Shown here: positions 52,334-62,404 of the stretch, piece by piece
Layout: each line of letters opens with the position of its first letter
Position numbering within the stretch: the first letter of the stretch is position 1
Assembly: GCA_036563505.1 (NCBI GenBank)
Contig: DATCMH010000019.1
Span: 1 to 64,000 of the forward strand
Length of the DNA: 64,000 nt
Reading direction: 5' to 3'
Source: DATCMH01 sp036563505
Lineage (GTDB): Bacteria; Pseudomonadota; Alphaproteobacteria; Rhizobiales; Beijerinckiaceae
Notes under the pieces: generated by a model
Databases searched by the model: none
The model's input: only the letters and a program-made list of their open reading frames with translations
Told to the model about the DNA's origin: nothing
Translations under genes and position numbers: made by a program

Positions 52334-52789
52334 ATGATCACGCTCACGATTAACGGCGCGGCGCGCCAGCTCGACGTCGATCCGGACATGCCCCTTCTCT
52401 GGGCGATCCGGGACCATCTGAACCTCACGGGCACCAAGTACGGCTGTGGCATCGCTGCCTGCGGCGCCTGCACCGTCCATGTCGACGGCCAGCCGGTGCG
52501 CGCCTGCCAGATGCCCGTCGGCTCGGTCGGCGCAGCGAAGATCACCACCATCGAGGGCATCGACGGCAAGGTTGCCCAGGCCGTTCAGGCGGCGTGGCGC
52601 AAGCTCGATGTCGTGCAGTGCGGCTACTGCCAGTCCGGGCAGATCATGTCGGCGGTGGGCCTCCTCTCGGAGAATCCGAAGCCCAGCGACGCCGACATCG
52701 ACACCGCCATGGACGGCAACATCTGCCGTTGCGGCACCTATCAGCGCATCCGCGCCGCGATCCACGACGCCGCCCGCTCCTTGGCCTGA
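52334..52789 (+). CDS. 2Fe-2S subunit of a molybdenum hydroxylase (IorA-like)
   Basis: 151 residues. Plant-type ferredoxin cluster ligands in KYGCGIAACGACTVHVDG and a second cluster in VVQCGYCQSGQIMSA plus GNICRCGTYQRIR. Pairs with the following gene as the electron-transfer subunit of an isoquinoline 1-oxidoreductase-type aldehyde or N-heterocycle dehydrogenase. ATG 52334 with CGGAGGATC upstream. No cytochrome subunit adjoins. Confidence 0.93.
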   Translation: MITLTINGAARQLDVDPDMPLLWAIRDHLNLTGTKYGCGIAACGACTVHVDGQPVRACQMPVGSVGAAKITTIEGIDGKVAQAVQAAWRKLDVVQCGYCQSGQIMSAVGLLSENPKPSDADIDTAMDGNICRCGTYQRIRAAIHDAARSLA

Positions 52790-52801
52790 CGGAGATCAAC
52801 C

Positions 52802-55012
52802 ATGCTCGCTCGCAAGCTTCAGGCCTCCGCCCAACACCCGACCTCCCGCCGCGCCTTCCTGACGGGCGCTGCCGCCGCGACGGGCGTCCTCGTCGTCGGC
52901 ACGACCATCAGCCTCAAGGGCAAGGCTTTCGCGGAGGCTGCAGGCGCCTCCCTGGCGAAAGCGCCGGCCCAGCCCAACGCCTTCGTGCGGATCGCCCCCG
53001 ACAACACGGTCACGGTGCTGATCAAGCACCTCGACATGGGGCAGGGGAACACGACCGGCCTCGCCACCCTCGTCGCCGACGAGCTCGACGCCGACTGGTC
53101 TCAGATCCGCACCGAATTCGCGCCGGCGAACGCGCAGCTCTACAACAACCTGCTCTTCGGCCCGGTCCAGGGCACGGGCGGCTCCACGGCCATCGCCAAT
53201 TCCTGGCATCAATTGCGCAAGGCGGGTGCGGCGGCTCGGGAGATGCTCGTCGCTGCTGCGGCCTTCGCGTGGAAGGTGCCGGTCAAGGAGATCAAGGTGG
53301 AGCGCGGCGTGCTGAGCCACGCGGGCACCGGCCGCTCCGCGACCTTCGGTGAGTTCGCCGCCTCCGCCTCGACGCTGCCGGTGCCGCAGGAGCCGCGCCT
53401 GAAGGACCCGAAGGATTGGGTCTATATCGGCAAGCAGGTCTCGCGCGTCGACTCGACGGCCAAGACGGACGGCACCGCGATCTATTCGCTGGACGTGCGC
53501 CGCCCCGGCCAGGTGACGGCGGTCGTCGCCCGTTCGCCCGCTTTCGGCGGCAAGGTGAAGAGCTTCGATCCGGCCCCGGCCAAGGCTGTGGCGGGCGTCA
53601 TCGACGTCGTGCAGGTTCCGACGGGCGTCGCGGTCATCGCCAAGGACACTTGGTCGGCTATGAAGGGCCGCGAGGCGCTCAAGGTCGAGTGGGACCTCTC
53701 GAGGGCGGAGACGCGCTCGTCGGACGCGATCCTCGCCTCGTTCAAAGAGCTCGCGAAGACGAAGGGCCTCACGGCCGCGAACCGGGGCGACTCCGACGGC
53801 GCGCTCCGTCAGGCCGCGCAGGTGCTCGAGGCCGAGTTCACCTTCCCCTACCTCGCCCATGCCTCGATGGAGCCGCTCAACGCCACTATCGCCCGCAACC
53901 CGGACGGGACCGTGGAGATGTGGGCCGGCCACCAGCTCCAGACCATCGAGCAGGCGATCGTCGCCCAGGTGCTCGGGACGACGCCGGACAAGGTGAAGCT
54001 GAACACGCTCTGGGCCGGGGGTTCCTTCGGCCGCCGGGCGACGCCTTCGGCCGACTACTACGCCGAGGCCGCGACGATCCTCAAAGCCTGGAACGGCAAC
54101 GCGCCGATCCACCTCGTCTGGACCCGCGAGGATGACATGAAGGGCGGCCATTACCGCCCCATGGTCTACCACGCGCTGCGCGCCGGCCTCGACGCCAAGG
54201 GCAAGATCGCCGGCTGGCAGCATACGATCGTCGGTAAGTCGATTCTCATCGGCTCGCCCTTCGAGGCGATGCTGGTGAAGAACGGGGTCGACGGCACGAC
54301 GGTCGAGGGCGTCGCCGACACGCCCTACGCCATCCCGAACTTCCGGACGGAAGCGCACAATGCGCAGGAGGGCGTTCCCGTCCTCTGGTGGCGTTCGGTC
54401 GGGCACACCCACACGGCGCAGGCCATGGAGGTGTTCATCGACGAGCTGGCCAAGGCGGCAGGCCAGGATCCGGTGCAGTTCCGCATGGCCCACCTCGACC
54501 CGGCTTCCCGCAGCGCCGGGGTGCTGAAATTGGCGGCCGAGAAGGCCGGCTGGGGCGAGATGATGCCGCAGGGCCGCGGCCGCGGCGTGGCCGTGCACGA
54601 CAGCTTCGGTTCCTATGTCGCCATGGTGGCCGACGTCACGGTGGACGGCGGCGAGGTCAAGGTCGACCGCGTCGTGGCGGCCGTCGATTGCGGCATCGCC
54701 GTGAACCCTGACGTGATCGCGGCCCAGGTGGAAGGCGCGGTGGGCTTCGCGCTCTCGTCGGTGCTGCGCAACCGTATCACCCTCCAGGACGGCGTAGTGC
54801 AGGAGGCCAACTTCGACGCCTTCGAGCCGACCCGGATGCGCGAGATGCCGAAGGTCGAGGTCCATATCGTGCCCTCGACCGTCGACCCGACGGGCATCGG
54901 CGAGCCCGGTGTGCCGACGATCGCGCCGGCGATCTCCAACGCGGTTTTCGCGGCCACCGGCAAGCGCCTGCGCTCCCTGCCCCTCGACCTCGCCGCGTTG
55001 AGAGGTGTGTGA
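52802..55012 (+). CDS. Molybdopterin-binding subunit of a molybdenum hydroxylase (IorB-like)
   Basis: 736 residues with a Tat signal (TSRRAFLTGAAAATG), so the enzyme is periplasmic and the small subunit probably rides with it. Molybdenum cofactor regions: LDMGQGNTTGLATLVADELD, GTGGSTAIANSWHQLRKAGA, AHASMEPLNATI, GGSFGRRATPSADYYAEA, and catalytic Glu in TGIGEPGVPTIAPAI near 701. Twelve bases after the 2Fe-2S gene. Substrate (aldehyde or N-heterocyclic aromatic) unknown. Strong terminator follows. Confidence 0.92.
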   Translation: MLARKLQASAQHPTSRRAFLTGAAAATGVLVVGTTISLKGKAFAEAAGASLAKAPAQPNAFVRIAPDNTVTVLIKHLDMGQGNTTGLATLVADELDADWSQIRTEFAPANAQLYNNLLFGPVQGTGGSTAIANSWHQLRKAGAAAREMLVAAAAFAWKVPVKEIKVERGVLSHAGTGRSATFGEFAASASTLPVPQEPRLKDPKDWVYIGKQVSRVDSTAKTDGTAIYSLDVRRPGQVTAVVARSPAFGGKVKSFDPAPAKAVAGVIDVVQVPTGVAVIAKDTWSAMKGREALKVEWDLSRAETRSSDAILASFKELAKTKGLTAANRGDSDGALRQAAQVLEAEFTFPYLAHASMEPLNATIARNPDGTVEMWAGHQLQTIEQAIVAQVLGTTPDKVKLNTLWAGGSFGRRATPSADYYAEAATILKAWNGNAPIHLVWTREDDMKGGHYRPMVYHALRAGLDAKGKIAGWQHTIVGKSILIGSPFEAMLVKNGVDGTTVEGVADTPYAIPNFRTEAHNAQEGVPVLWWRSVGHTHTAQAMEVFIDELAKAAGQDPVQFRMAHLDPASRSAGVLKLAAEKAGWGEMMPQGRGRGVAVHDSFGSYVAMVADVTVDGGEVKVDRVVAAVDCGIAVNPDVIAAQVEGAVGFALSSVLRNRITLQDGVVQEANFDAFEPTRMREMPKVEVHIVPSTVDPTGIGEPGVPTIAPAISNAVFAATGKRLRSLPLDLAALRGV

Positions 55013-55085
55013 CAGCGCACATCGTGGGGAACCGCGGTGGGCTACCTGAGAGTTATGGATTGACCTCCATATCGAGACCCCTTCA

Positions 55086-55111
55086 GGCGCGGCGCAAGCC
55101 GCGCCTTTTTT
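55086..55111 (+). terminator. Intrinsic terminator after the molybdenum hydroxylase genes
   Basis: GGCGCGGC-GCAA-GCCGCGCC followed by six T: 8-bp GC stem, tetraloop and U-tract, 73 bases after the stop. Confidence 0.9.
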
Positions 55112-55181
55112 CTTGGGGCCACTGGCCCGGCGAGGTGCTTTGTCGCCTCCTGCAGGGTGAGCGCGACACCATATCTCGGGC

Positions 55182-55838
55182 ATGAACCCAGCCTCGCCGG
55201 ACGATCTCACGCCTCTGCTTGCCGAGCTGCGCGCCTGCCGTGTTTGCCGCGATACCCCGCGGCATGGCGGGCCCCTGCCGCACGAGCCGCGGCCGATCTT
55301 TCAGATCGCCTCGACCGCGCGGCTGTGCATCGCGAGCCAGGCGCCGGGGATGCGGGCGCACGCGAGCGGCATTCCGTTCCAGGACCCGTCCGGCGTTCGC
55401 CTGCGGGATTGGCTCGGCCTCGACGAGCCGACGTTCTACGACGCGTCGCGGGTCGCCATCGTGCCCATGGGCGCGTGCTTTCCGGGCTACGACGCGCAGG
55501 GCGGTGACCTGCCGCCTCGGCGGGAATGCGCGCCGCTCTTTCGCGAGCGCATCTTCGCGCAGATGCCCGGGCTCGAGCTGATCCTGCTGATCGGGAGTTA
55601 CGCGCAGGCTTGGCATCTCGGCCCCGAGGCCAAGGCGGGCATGACGCAGACGGTCCTGCGCTGGCGCGAGACCCTCGCGAGCCCGCGCCGGCCCCGCGTG
55701 CTACCCCTGCCGCACCCGTCCTGGCGCAACACGAGCTGGCTCAAGAAGAATCCTTGGTTCGAGGCGGAACTCCTGCCGGTGCTCCGCGCTGAGGTCGCGG
55801 CCGTGACGAGACTTGAGCCGCTGGCGCTTACCGGTTGA
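55182..55838 (+). CDS. Uracil-DNA glycosylase superfamily protein
   Basis: 218 residues. Begins with a Cys-rich segment (LRACRVCRDTPRHGG), motif A IASQAPGMRAHASGIPFQDP with SGVRLRDWLG, and the C-terminal PLPHPSWRNTSWLKKNPWF. This matches the UDG-like family with GxRxHxSGxPF rather than classic Ung; repair activity is likely but not proven. Start ATG 55182 lacks a strong Shine-Dalgarno. Converging gene overlaps by 11 bp. Confidence 0.82.
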   Translation: MNPASPDDLTPLLAELRACRVCRDTPRHGGPLPHEPRPIFQIASTARLCIASQAPGMRAHASGIPFQDPSGVRLRDWLGLDEPTFYDASRVAIVPMGACFPGYDAQGGDLPPRRECAPLFRERIFAQMPGLELILLIGSYAQAWHLGPEAKAGMTQTVLRWRETLASPRRPRVLPLPHPSWRNTSWLKKNPWFEAELLPVLRAEVAAVTRLEPLALTG

Positions 55839-56694
55839 GGCGCAGGATCAGGCTCGACGTATCGTAGCGCGTGCCGCCCATGGCCTGCACGTCGCTGTAG
55901 AACTGATCGACCAGCGCCGTGACCGGCAGCTTGGCGCCGTTGCGCCGCGCCTCGTCGAGGCAGATGCCAAGGTCCTTGCGCATCCAGTCGACGGCGAAGC
56001 CGAAGTCGAATTTGCCCTGATTCATGGTCTTGCCGCGGTTCTCCATCTGCCAGGAGCCGGCGGCACCCTTCGAGATCACTTCGAGCATCGCTTCGATGTC
56101 GAGGCCGGCGCGCTGGCCGAAATGGATGCCTTCCGAGAGCGCTTGCACGAGGCCGGCGATGCAGATCTGGTTCACCATTTTGGTCAGTTGCCCGGCGCCC
56201 GACGGGCCCATCAGGCGGCAGGCCCGGGCGAAGCTCATGATGGCGGGCTCGGCCTTGGCGTAATCGGCCTCCGAACCGCCGCACATCACGGTGAGCACGC
56301 CGTTCTCGGCGCCGGCTTGGCCGCCCGACACCGGCGCGTCGACGAAGCCGAACCCTTTCGCGGACGCCGCGTCGGCGAGTTCCCGGGCGACCTCGGCCGA
56401 GGCCGTGGTGTGGTCGACGAAGACGCCACCCCGCGTCATCGAATAGAAAGCGCCCTGTTCGCCGAGCGTGATCTGGCGCAGGTCCTCGTCGTTGCCGACG
56501 CAGGCGAAGACAATCTCTTGGCCGGCCGCGGCTTCCCGCGGCGTCGGGGCGGCGCGGCCGCCGTGCTCGGAAACCCAGCGCTCCGCCTTCGCGTGCGTCC
56601 GATTATAGACCGTGACCTCGTGCCCCTTGGCCGCAAGGTGCCGCGCCATCGGGTACCCCATCACGCCCAAGCCCAGAAACGCCACCTTCGCCAT
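55828..56694 (-). CDS. Beta-hydroxyacid dehydrogenase (3-hydroxyisobutyrate dehydrogenase family)
   Basis: 288 residues. NAD(P) site FLGLGVMGYPMARHLAAKGH, substrate motif DAPVSGGQAGAENG and catalytic Lys in GQLTKMVNQICIAG. Asn-Arg-Thr after the second strand (VYNRTHAKAERW) suggests NADPH preference, as in glyoxylate/succinic-semialdehyde reductases. ATG 56694 with GGGAGAGC upstream. Confidence 0.88.
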   Translation of the reverse strand: MAKVAFLGLGVMGYPMARHLAAKGHEVTVYNRTHAKAERWVSEHGGRAAPTPREAAAGQEIVFACVGNDEDLRQITLGEQGAFYSMTRGGVFVDHTTASAEVARELADAASAKGFGFVDAPVSGGQAGAENGVLTVMCGGSEADYAKAEPAIMSFARACRLMGPSGAGQLTKMVNQICIAGLVQALSEGIHFGQRAGLDIEAMLEVISKGAAGSWQMENRGKTMNQGKFDFGFAVDWMRKDLGICLDEARRNGAKLPVTALVDQFYSDVQAMGGTRYDTSSLILRLNR

Positions 56695-56802
56695 GAAGCT
56701 CTCCCTGATCGTGGAGGGTTCATAGAGAGAGGAAAGTGGAGCCGTCAAACAGGGCGAGAGCTCTTCGGCCGATCGGTCCTGACGCGTCACTCCGCGCGTC
56801 GG

Positions 56803-57594
56803 TCAGCCCGGCGGCTTCACGTCGAAGGCGAAATACTTCTCCCGGATGCGGTCGTAGGTGCCGTCCTTGATCACCTGCGCGATCGCGGCGTCGAAGGCGG
56901 CTCGCAGCGCGGTCTCGTCCTGGCGCAGCCCGATGGCGGCACCCGGGTTGAAGTAGGCCGGGTCGGCCGGAAGATCGCCGATGATGCGGCAGCAGGCGCC
57001 CTCACGGCTCGCCAGGAAGCGGCTCAGCACCAGCTTGTCGCCCGCGACGACGTCGAGGCGCTCGGTGAGGAGATCGAGGCTCGCCTCCTCCAGCTTGCCG
57101 TAGAGCTTCACGTCCGAGGTCGCGTAGCGCGCCTCCAGGTAGCTCGTCACCTCGCTACGCTCGACAGTGCCGATGCTGAGCCCGGCGAGCGCCTCCGCCG
57201 TTACGCCGGTCAGGCTCGAATCCTTGCGGGCGATGACGGTGCTCGGGATCCGGTAGTAGGGCCGCGAGAAGGCGATCTGCCGCCGGCGCCGCTCGGTGAC
57301 GTGGAGCGAGGCAACGATGGCGTCGACTTCGCGGTCGAGGAGGCCGCGGGTGATGCCGTCCCACTGCTGGATGACAAAGGTGCAGCGCGCCTTGATGGCG
57401 GCGCAAAAGGCCCGCGCAAGGTCGATCTCGAAGCCCTGCACCTCGCCGGTCGCATCGACGACGTTGAACGGCGGGTAGGCGCCTTCCGTGGCGATGCGCA
57501 GGCTGCGCCCCTCCTGCGCCAGCGACGGCGTGGCCAGAAGGGCGAGCATCCATGCCGTCCCGCCCATCCGACCCAAGCTCCGTCGCGAAAGCAT
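56803..57594 (-). CDS. Periplasmic amino-acid-type solute-binding protein
   Basis: 263 residues, SBP family 3. Signal MLSRRSLGRMGGTAWMLALL ending at SLAQ, then LRIATEGAYPPFNVVDATGE, GFEIDLARAFCAAI, VDAIVASLHVTERRRRQIAF and SRPYYRIPSTVIARKD, as in Lys/Arg/ornithine receptors. No ABC permease genes adjoin, so it is an orphan receptor here. ATG 57594 with GGAGGAG upstream. Confidence 0.86.
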   Translation of the reverse strand: MLSRRSLGRMGGTAWMLALLATPSLAQEGRSLRIATEGAYPPFNVVDATGEVQGFEIDLARAFCAAIKARCTFVIQQWDGITRGLLDREVDAIVASLHVTERRRRQIAFSRPYYRIPSTVIARKDSSLTGVTAEALAGLSIGTVERSEVTSYLEARYATSDVKLYGKLEEASLDLLTERLDVVAGDKLVLSRFLASREGACCRIIGDLPADPAYFNPGAAIGLRQDETALRAAFDAAIAQVIKDGTYDRIREKYFAFDVKPPG

Positions 57595-57784
57595 GCCGTC
57601 GCTCCTCCTCGCATGCACCCCCGATGAAGTCGGCCCTGAGGGCGGCCAAGGACGTGGTTCACCCAAGCGTCAATCAGACCATTGAGCGATCGCGCTTGCC
57701 AAAGGCAAGTGGAACTGCACAGCTTAGCCGTCGATCTTCTGACACGACGGAAGAGACGACAGTTCTGCTGTGGGAGCAACGCCG

Positions 57785-58873
<1,089 letters not shown>

Positions 58874-58905
58874 CCGGCCCGCGCGGGGCGCCGGCCATCA
58901 CGACA

Positions 58906-58930
58906 CTCCTCCCGGGCAATCCGGGAGGAG
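58906..58930. terminator. Bidirectional hairpin between converging TRAP genes
   Basis: CTCCTCCCGG-GCAAT-CCGGGAGGAG, a perfect 10-bp stem midway between the receptor stop and the large-permease stop. No U-tract on either side; a shared weak terminator or mRNA-stabilising hairpin. Confidence 0.5.
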
Positions 58931-58951
58931 GCAATCGAGATTGCGCGTCCG

Positions 58952-60505
58952 TTACTGGATCTTTGGCGGCTGGTTGAGGTCGAAGGGCGGCAACCCGGGC
59001 AGGCCACCCCCGCCCGGCATATCGAGGCCGGGTATCTGCAGATTGTCGAGCTTCTGCTGAATCGCGGCCGGGTCGAGGGTTTTCTGCCCGCCGAGCCAGT
59101 AGGTGACCGAGGATGGCCAGAGGATCACGATCGCGACCAGGATCAGCTGCATCACGACCCAGGGGACCGCGCCCCAGTAGATGTCCGAGCTCTTCACCTC
59201 CTTGGGCGCGATGCCGCGCAGGTAGAAGAGAGCGAACCCGAAGGGCGGGTGCATGAAGCTCGTCTGCATGTTCACGCACAGCAGGACGCCGAACCAGATC
59301 AGATCGATGCCGAGCTTCGCCGCTACCGGCGCCAGCAGCGGCACGACGATGAAGGCGATCTCGAAGAAGTCGAGGAAGAAGGCCAGGAAGAAGACGAAAA
59401 TGTTGACGAAGATCAGGAACCCGATCTGACCGCCGGGCAGGCCGGTGAGCAGGTGCTCGATCCAACGCCCGCCGTCCATGCCCTGGAACACGAGGCTGAA
59501 GCAGGTCGAGCCGATGAGGATGAACACCACCATGGCGGTGATGCGCATCGTCGACTGCATGCCCTCCTGAAGCAGCGGCCAGGTCAGCCGGCGATGCAGG
59601 GCGGCGAGCACGATGGCCCCGACCGCGCCCATGGCGCCCGCTTCGGTGGGCGTCGCGAGACCCATGAAGATCGTGCCGAGCACCAGGAAAATCAGAACGA
59701 TCGACGGGATCATGCCCCAGAGCACGCGTCGGATGAGCGGCCAGCCCATCTCGCCCCGCGCCTCCGGAGGAAGCGGCGGCATCGCGTTCGGGCGAAGGAA
59801 AGACAAGAGGACGATGTAGCCGACGAAAATCGCGATCTGGAGCAGGGAAGGGCCGATCGCGCCCAGGTACATGTCGCCGACCGAGCGACCGAGCTGGTCG
59901 GCGAGGACGACGAGAACGAGCGAGGGCGGGATGAGCTGGGTGATGGTGCCCGACGCCGCGATCACGCCCGTGGCGAGGCGCATGTCGTAGCCGTAGCGAA
60001 TCATCACGGGCAGCGAGATCACGCCCATGGCGATCACGGATGCCGCGACCGTGCCGGTGATCGCGCCGAGGATCGCTCCCACGAAGATCACCGCATAGGC
60101 CAAGCCGCCGGGGATTTTACCGAAAAGCTGGCCCGTGCCCTCGAGCAGGTCCTCGGCCAAGCCGCAGCGCTCGAGGATCGCGCCCATGAACGTGAAGAAC
60201 GGGATCGAGAGGAGGAGGTCGTTCGAGATGATGCCGAAGAAGCGGTAGGGCAGGGCTTGCAGGAAGTCAGGGCTGAAATGGCCCGTCCGGATGCCGAGGA
60301 TGCCAAAAAACAGGCCGACCGCCGCCAGAGAGAAGGCGACGGGGAAGCCGATCAGCATGAACAGGATCATGCCGCCGAACATCAGGGGCGGGAACACGCC
60401 GTGGGAGAACACGCCCCGGACGATCGTGTCTCCGAAGAGCTTGGCGAGGATCGCCAGAGTCACGGCGATGATCGCGACAGGGACGTAGCGGCGTAGAGCG
60501 AGCAT
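58952..60505 (-). CDS. TRAP transporter large permease (DctM-type)
   Basis: 517 residues with the DctM core (MFGGMILFMLIGFPVAFSLA, FTFMGAILERCGLAEDLLEG, TVAASVIAMGVISLP, LIPPSLVLVVLADQLGRS, PTEAGAMGAVGA) and a Pro/Gly-rich C-terminal tail. It is the larger variant that usually works with TakP-like receptors. ATG 60505; the long upstream extension belongs to another frame. Follows the small permease by 65 bp. Confidence 0.9.
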   Translation of the reverse strand: MLALRRYVPVAIIAVTLAILAKLFGDTIVRGVFSHGVFPPLMFGGMILFMLIGFPVAFSLAAVGLFFGILGIRTGHFSPDFLQALPYRFFGIISNDLLLSIPFFTFMGAILERCGLAEDLLEGTGQLFGKIPGGLAYAVIFVGAILGAITGTVAASVIAMGVISLPVMIRYGYDMRLATGVIAASGTITQLIPPSLVLVVLADQLGRSVGDMYLGAIGPSLLQIAIFVGYIVLLSFLRPNAMPPLPPEARGEMGWPLIRRVLWGMIPSIVLIFLVLGTIFMGLATPTEAGAMGAVGAIVLAALHRRLTWPLLQEGMQSTMRITAMVVFILIGSTCFSLVFQGMDGGRWIEHLLTGLPGGQIGFLIFVNIFVFFLAFFLDFFEIAFIVVPLLAPVAAKLGIDLIWFGVLLCVNMQTSFMHPPFGFALFYLRGIAPKEVKSSDIYWGAVPWVVMQLILVAIVILWPSSVTYWLGGQKTLDPAAIQQKLDNLQIPGLDMPGGGGLPGLPPFDLNQPPKIQ

Positions 60506-60570
60506 GACGTGAACCAGAGAAATGCGCGGGAACGTTAAAACCGACGAGGGGGAAATGCCTCCTCGATCGC

Positions 60571-61110
60571 CTACTGCAGGGGCTTCTCGTAACTGGTGTC
60601 GAGGGTCAGGTCGCCGTGAAGGGCCGCGACGCGCTTGATCAGCTCCGACAGACCCTGGAGCGTGAGGAGCGCGAAGCCGACTGGGATCACGAGCTTGATC
60701 GGCCACAGGATGAGGCCGCCCGCGTTGCTCGAGAATTCCTGCTGACGGAACGACTGCAGGAAGAACGGAACGGCCAGGTAGGTCAGGTAGATCGTCACCG
60801 GCAGGAGGAAAACAACGAAGCCGACGATGTCGATCCAGAGCCGCGCGCGGTCGGAGACGGCGGAGTAGACGAGATCGACGCGAACGTGCTCGTTCTTGCG
60901 CAACGTGTGCGAGGCACCCAGCAGCACGATGGCGCCGAACATGTACCACTGGATCTCGAGCCAGGCGTTCGACGAGTAGCTCACGAGATAGCGGATCGCG
61001 GCGTTGGAAGCGCTGATCAGCACGGCGGCGAGCACGAGCCAGTCGGCCACCGCACCGGCCGCTGCAGTCAGGCGATCTACGGCCCTACTGAAGCCCAACA
61101 AGCCCGTCAT
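60571..61110 (-). CDS. TRAP transporter small permease (DctQ-type)
   Basis: 179 residues, four spans (ADWLVLAAVLISASNAAIRY; WLEIQWYMFGAIVLLGASHT; IVGFVVFLLPVTIYLTYLAV; IKLVIPVGFALLTLQGLSEL). HTLRKNEHVRVDLVYS is the conserved loop. ATG 61110. Forms an operon with the large permease. Confidence 0.88.
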   Translation of the reverse strand: MTGLLGFSRAVDRLTAAAGAVADWLVLAAVLISASNAAIRYLVSYSSNAWLEIQWYMFGAIVLLGASHTLRKNEHVRVDLVYSAVSDRARLWIDIVGFVVFLLPVTIYLTYLAVPFFLQSFRQQEFSSNAGGLILWPIKLVIPVGFALLTLQGLSELIKRVAALHGDLTLDTSYEKPLQ

Positions 61111-61222
61111 GCACGCCACCTGCCCACAGCTATGTTCTGATTGCAGGGGCGCTATACAGGAATGCGCAGGCCTTGCAAGGATCGGCTGTAATAGCGGGCA
61201 AGTCGTGGCGAGCCGACCGGCA

Positions 61223-62404
61223 TTACGATTTCGCCACGCGCCCCATGAGTAGGCGCGCCGATGCGACCAGGAGAAGCATCGCGAGGGGCAGCGCCGGCGG
61301 CCAGCTTGCCACCGCGTAGCCGATGGCGATCGCCCCGACCGCACCGAAGCCGAGTTGCCCCGCGCCGACGAGACCTGCCGCCGTGCCGGCGAGGTCGGGG
61401 CGAACCGACAAGGCGGAAGCCGTGCCGCCCGGGATCGTCAAGCCATTGCCGACTGCGTTGAGTGTCATCGGGATGAAGAGGGCCGCTGGGTTCCAGGCGG
61501 CCTGCATCACGAGGGCCAGCACGAGAGCGAGGCCGGTCGCGACGAGCGAGATCGAGAGGCCGACCCGGGCCAGCCGATCGCCGCCGATGCGGGCGCCGAA
61601 GCGTCCCGTGACGAAGTTGCCCGCCATGTAGCCGGCTGCGACCAGCATCGAATAAACGCCGTATTCGTAGGTGCTTCGGCCCATCACCTCGACCACGATG
61701 TAAGGCGCGCCGGCGATGTAGACGAAGAAGGCCGCCGTGCTGCCGGCGAGCGCTCCGGCATAGCCCACGAAGGTGGGACTCGCGAGGAGAACGGGCAGGG
61801 CCGCCCCGTAGCCGGCCTGGGCGTCCGCTGACGCCTTCGGGGCGGTTTCCGTGAGGAGGAGGGCTGCCGCAATGGTCACGGCCGCGGCGAGCACGAGCAT
61901 GGCGACAAAGATCGAACGCCAGCCGTAATGCAGGTCGAGGTATCCGCCGACGAGGGGAGCCACCATCGGCGAGACCACCATCGCCATAGTAATATAGCCG
62001 ATGAGGCTCGCCGCCTCGTCGCGCTCGGCGGTGTCGCGCACCACGGCTCGGGAGAGCGCGAAGCAGGTGCCGCCGCCCATGGCCTGGACGGCCCGGGCGA
62101 GGAGGAGCGTCGCGATGTCAGTCGCTACGATGCCGATCACGGAGCCGACGACGAAGCTCGCGAGGCCGCCCAGGATGCAGGGGCGCCGCCCGATCCGGTC
62201 CGAGACCGGGCCGACGACGAGCTGGGTGACCGCCACCGCCACGAGATAGACGGTCAAGGTGAGCTGGATCGTACCGTAATCGGTGGCGAAGAAGCGGGCG
62301 AGCGCCGGGGTCGCCGGCGCGAGGACATTGAGCGCGAAAGGCTGGAGGGCCGAGATCGCGACGAGAACAAAGAGCGGCGGCCGCTTCGCCAGTGTCGCGC
62401 TCAC
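61223..62404 (-). CDS. MFS drug-resistance transporter, Bcr/CflA type
   Basis: 393 residues, 12 spans. Hallmarks: ALNVLAPATPALARFFATDY, TQLVVGPVSDRIGRRPCILG, ARAVQAMGGGTCFALSRAVV and LVGGYLDLHYGWRSIF. GTG 62404 overlaps the upstream stop by 4 bp (GTGA), so it is coupled to the EamA transporter gene. Export substrate unknown. Confidence 0.88.
   Translation of the reverse strand: MSATLAKRPPLFVLVAISALQPFALNVLAPATPALARFFATDYGTIQLTLTVYLVAVAVTQLVVGPVSDRIGRRPCILGGLASFVVGSVIGIVATDIATLLLARAVQAMGGGTCFALSRAVVRDTAERDEAASLIGYITMAMVVSPMVAPLVGGYLDLHYGWRSIFVAMLVLAAAVTIAAALLLTETAPKASADAQAGYGAALPVLLASPTFVGYAGALAGSTAAFFVYIAGAPYIVVEVMGRSTYEYGVYSMLVAAGYMAGNFVTGRFGARIGGDRLARVGLSISLVATGLALVLALVMQAAWNPAALFIPMTLNAVGNGLTIPGGTASALSVRPDLAGTAAGLVGAGQLGFGAVGAIAIGYAVASWPPALPLAMLLLVASARLLMGRVAKS

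Noticed and set aside
52796..55210. Long minus-strand open frame (804 codons) opposite the molybdopterin subunit
   Set aside because: Mirror frame produced by high GC at third positions; no domains, Arg/His/Gly-rich composition, and the plus-strand gene is certain.
55813..57627. 604-codon plus-strand frame opposite the dehydrogenase and binding-protein genes
   Set aside because: Covers two well-supported minus-strand genes and their gap; shadow.
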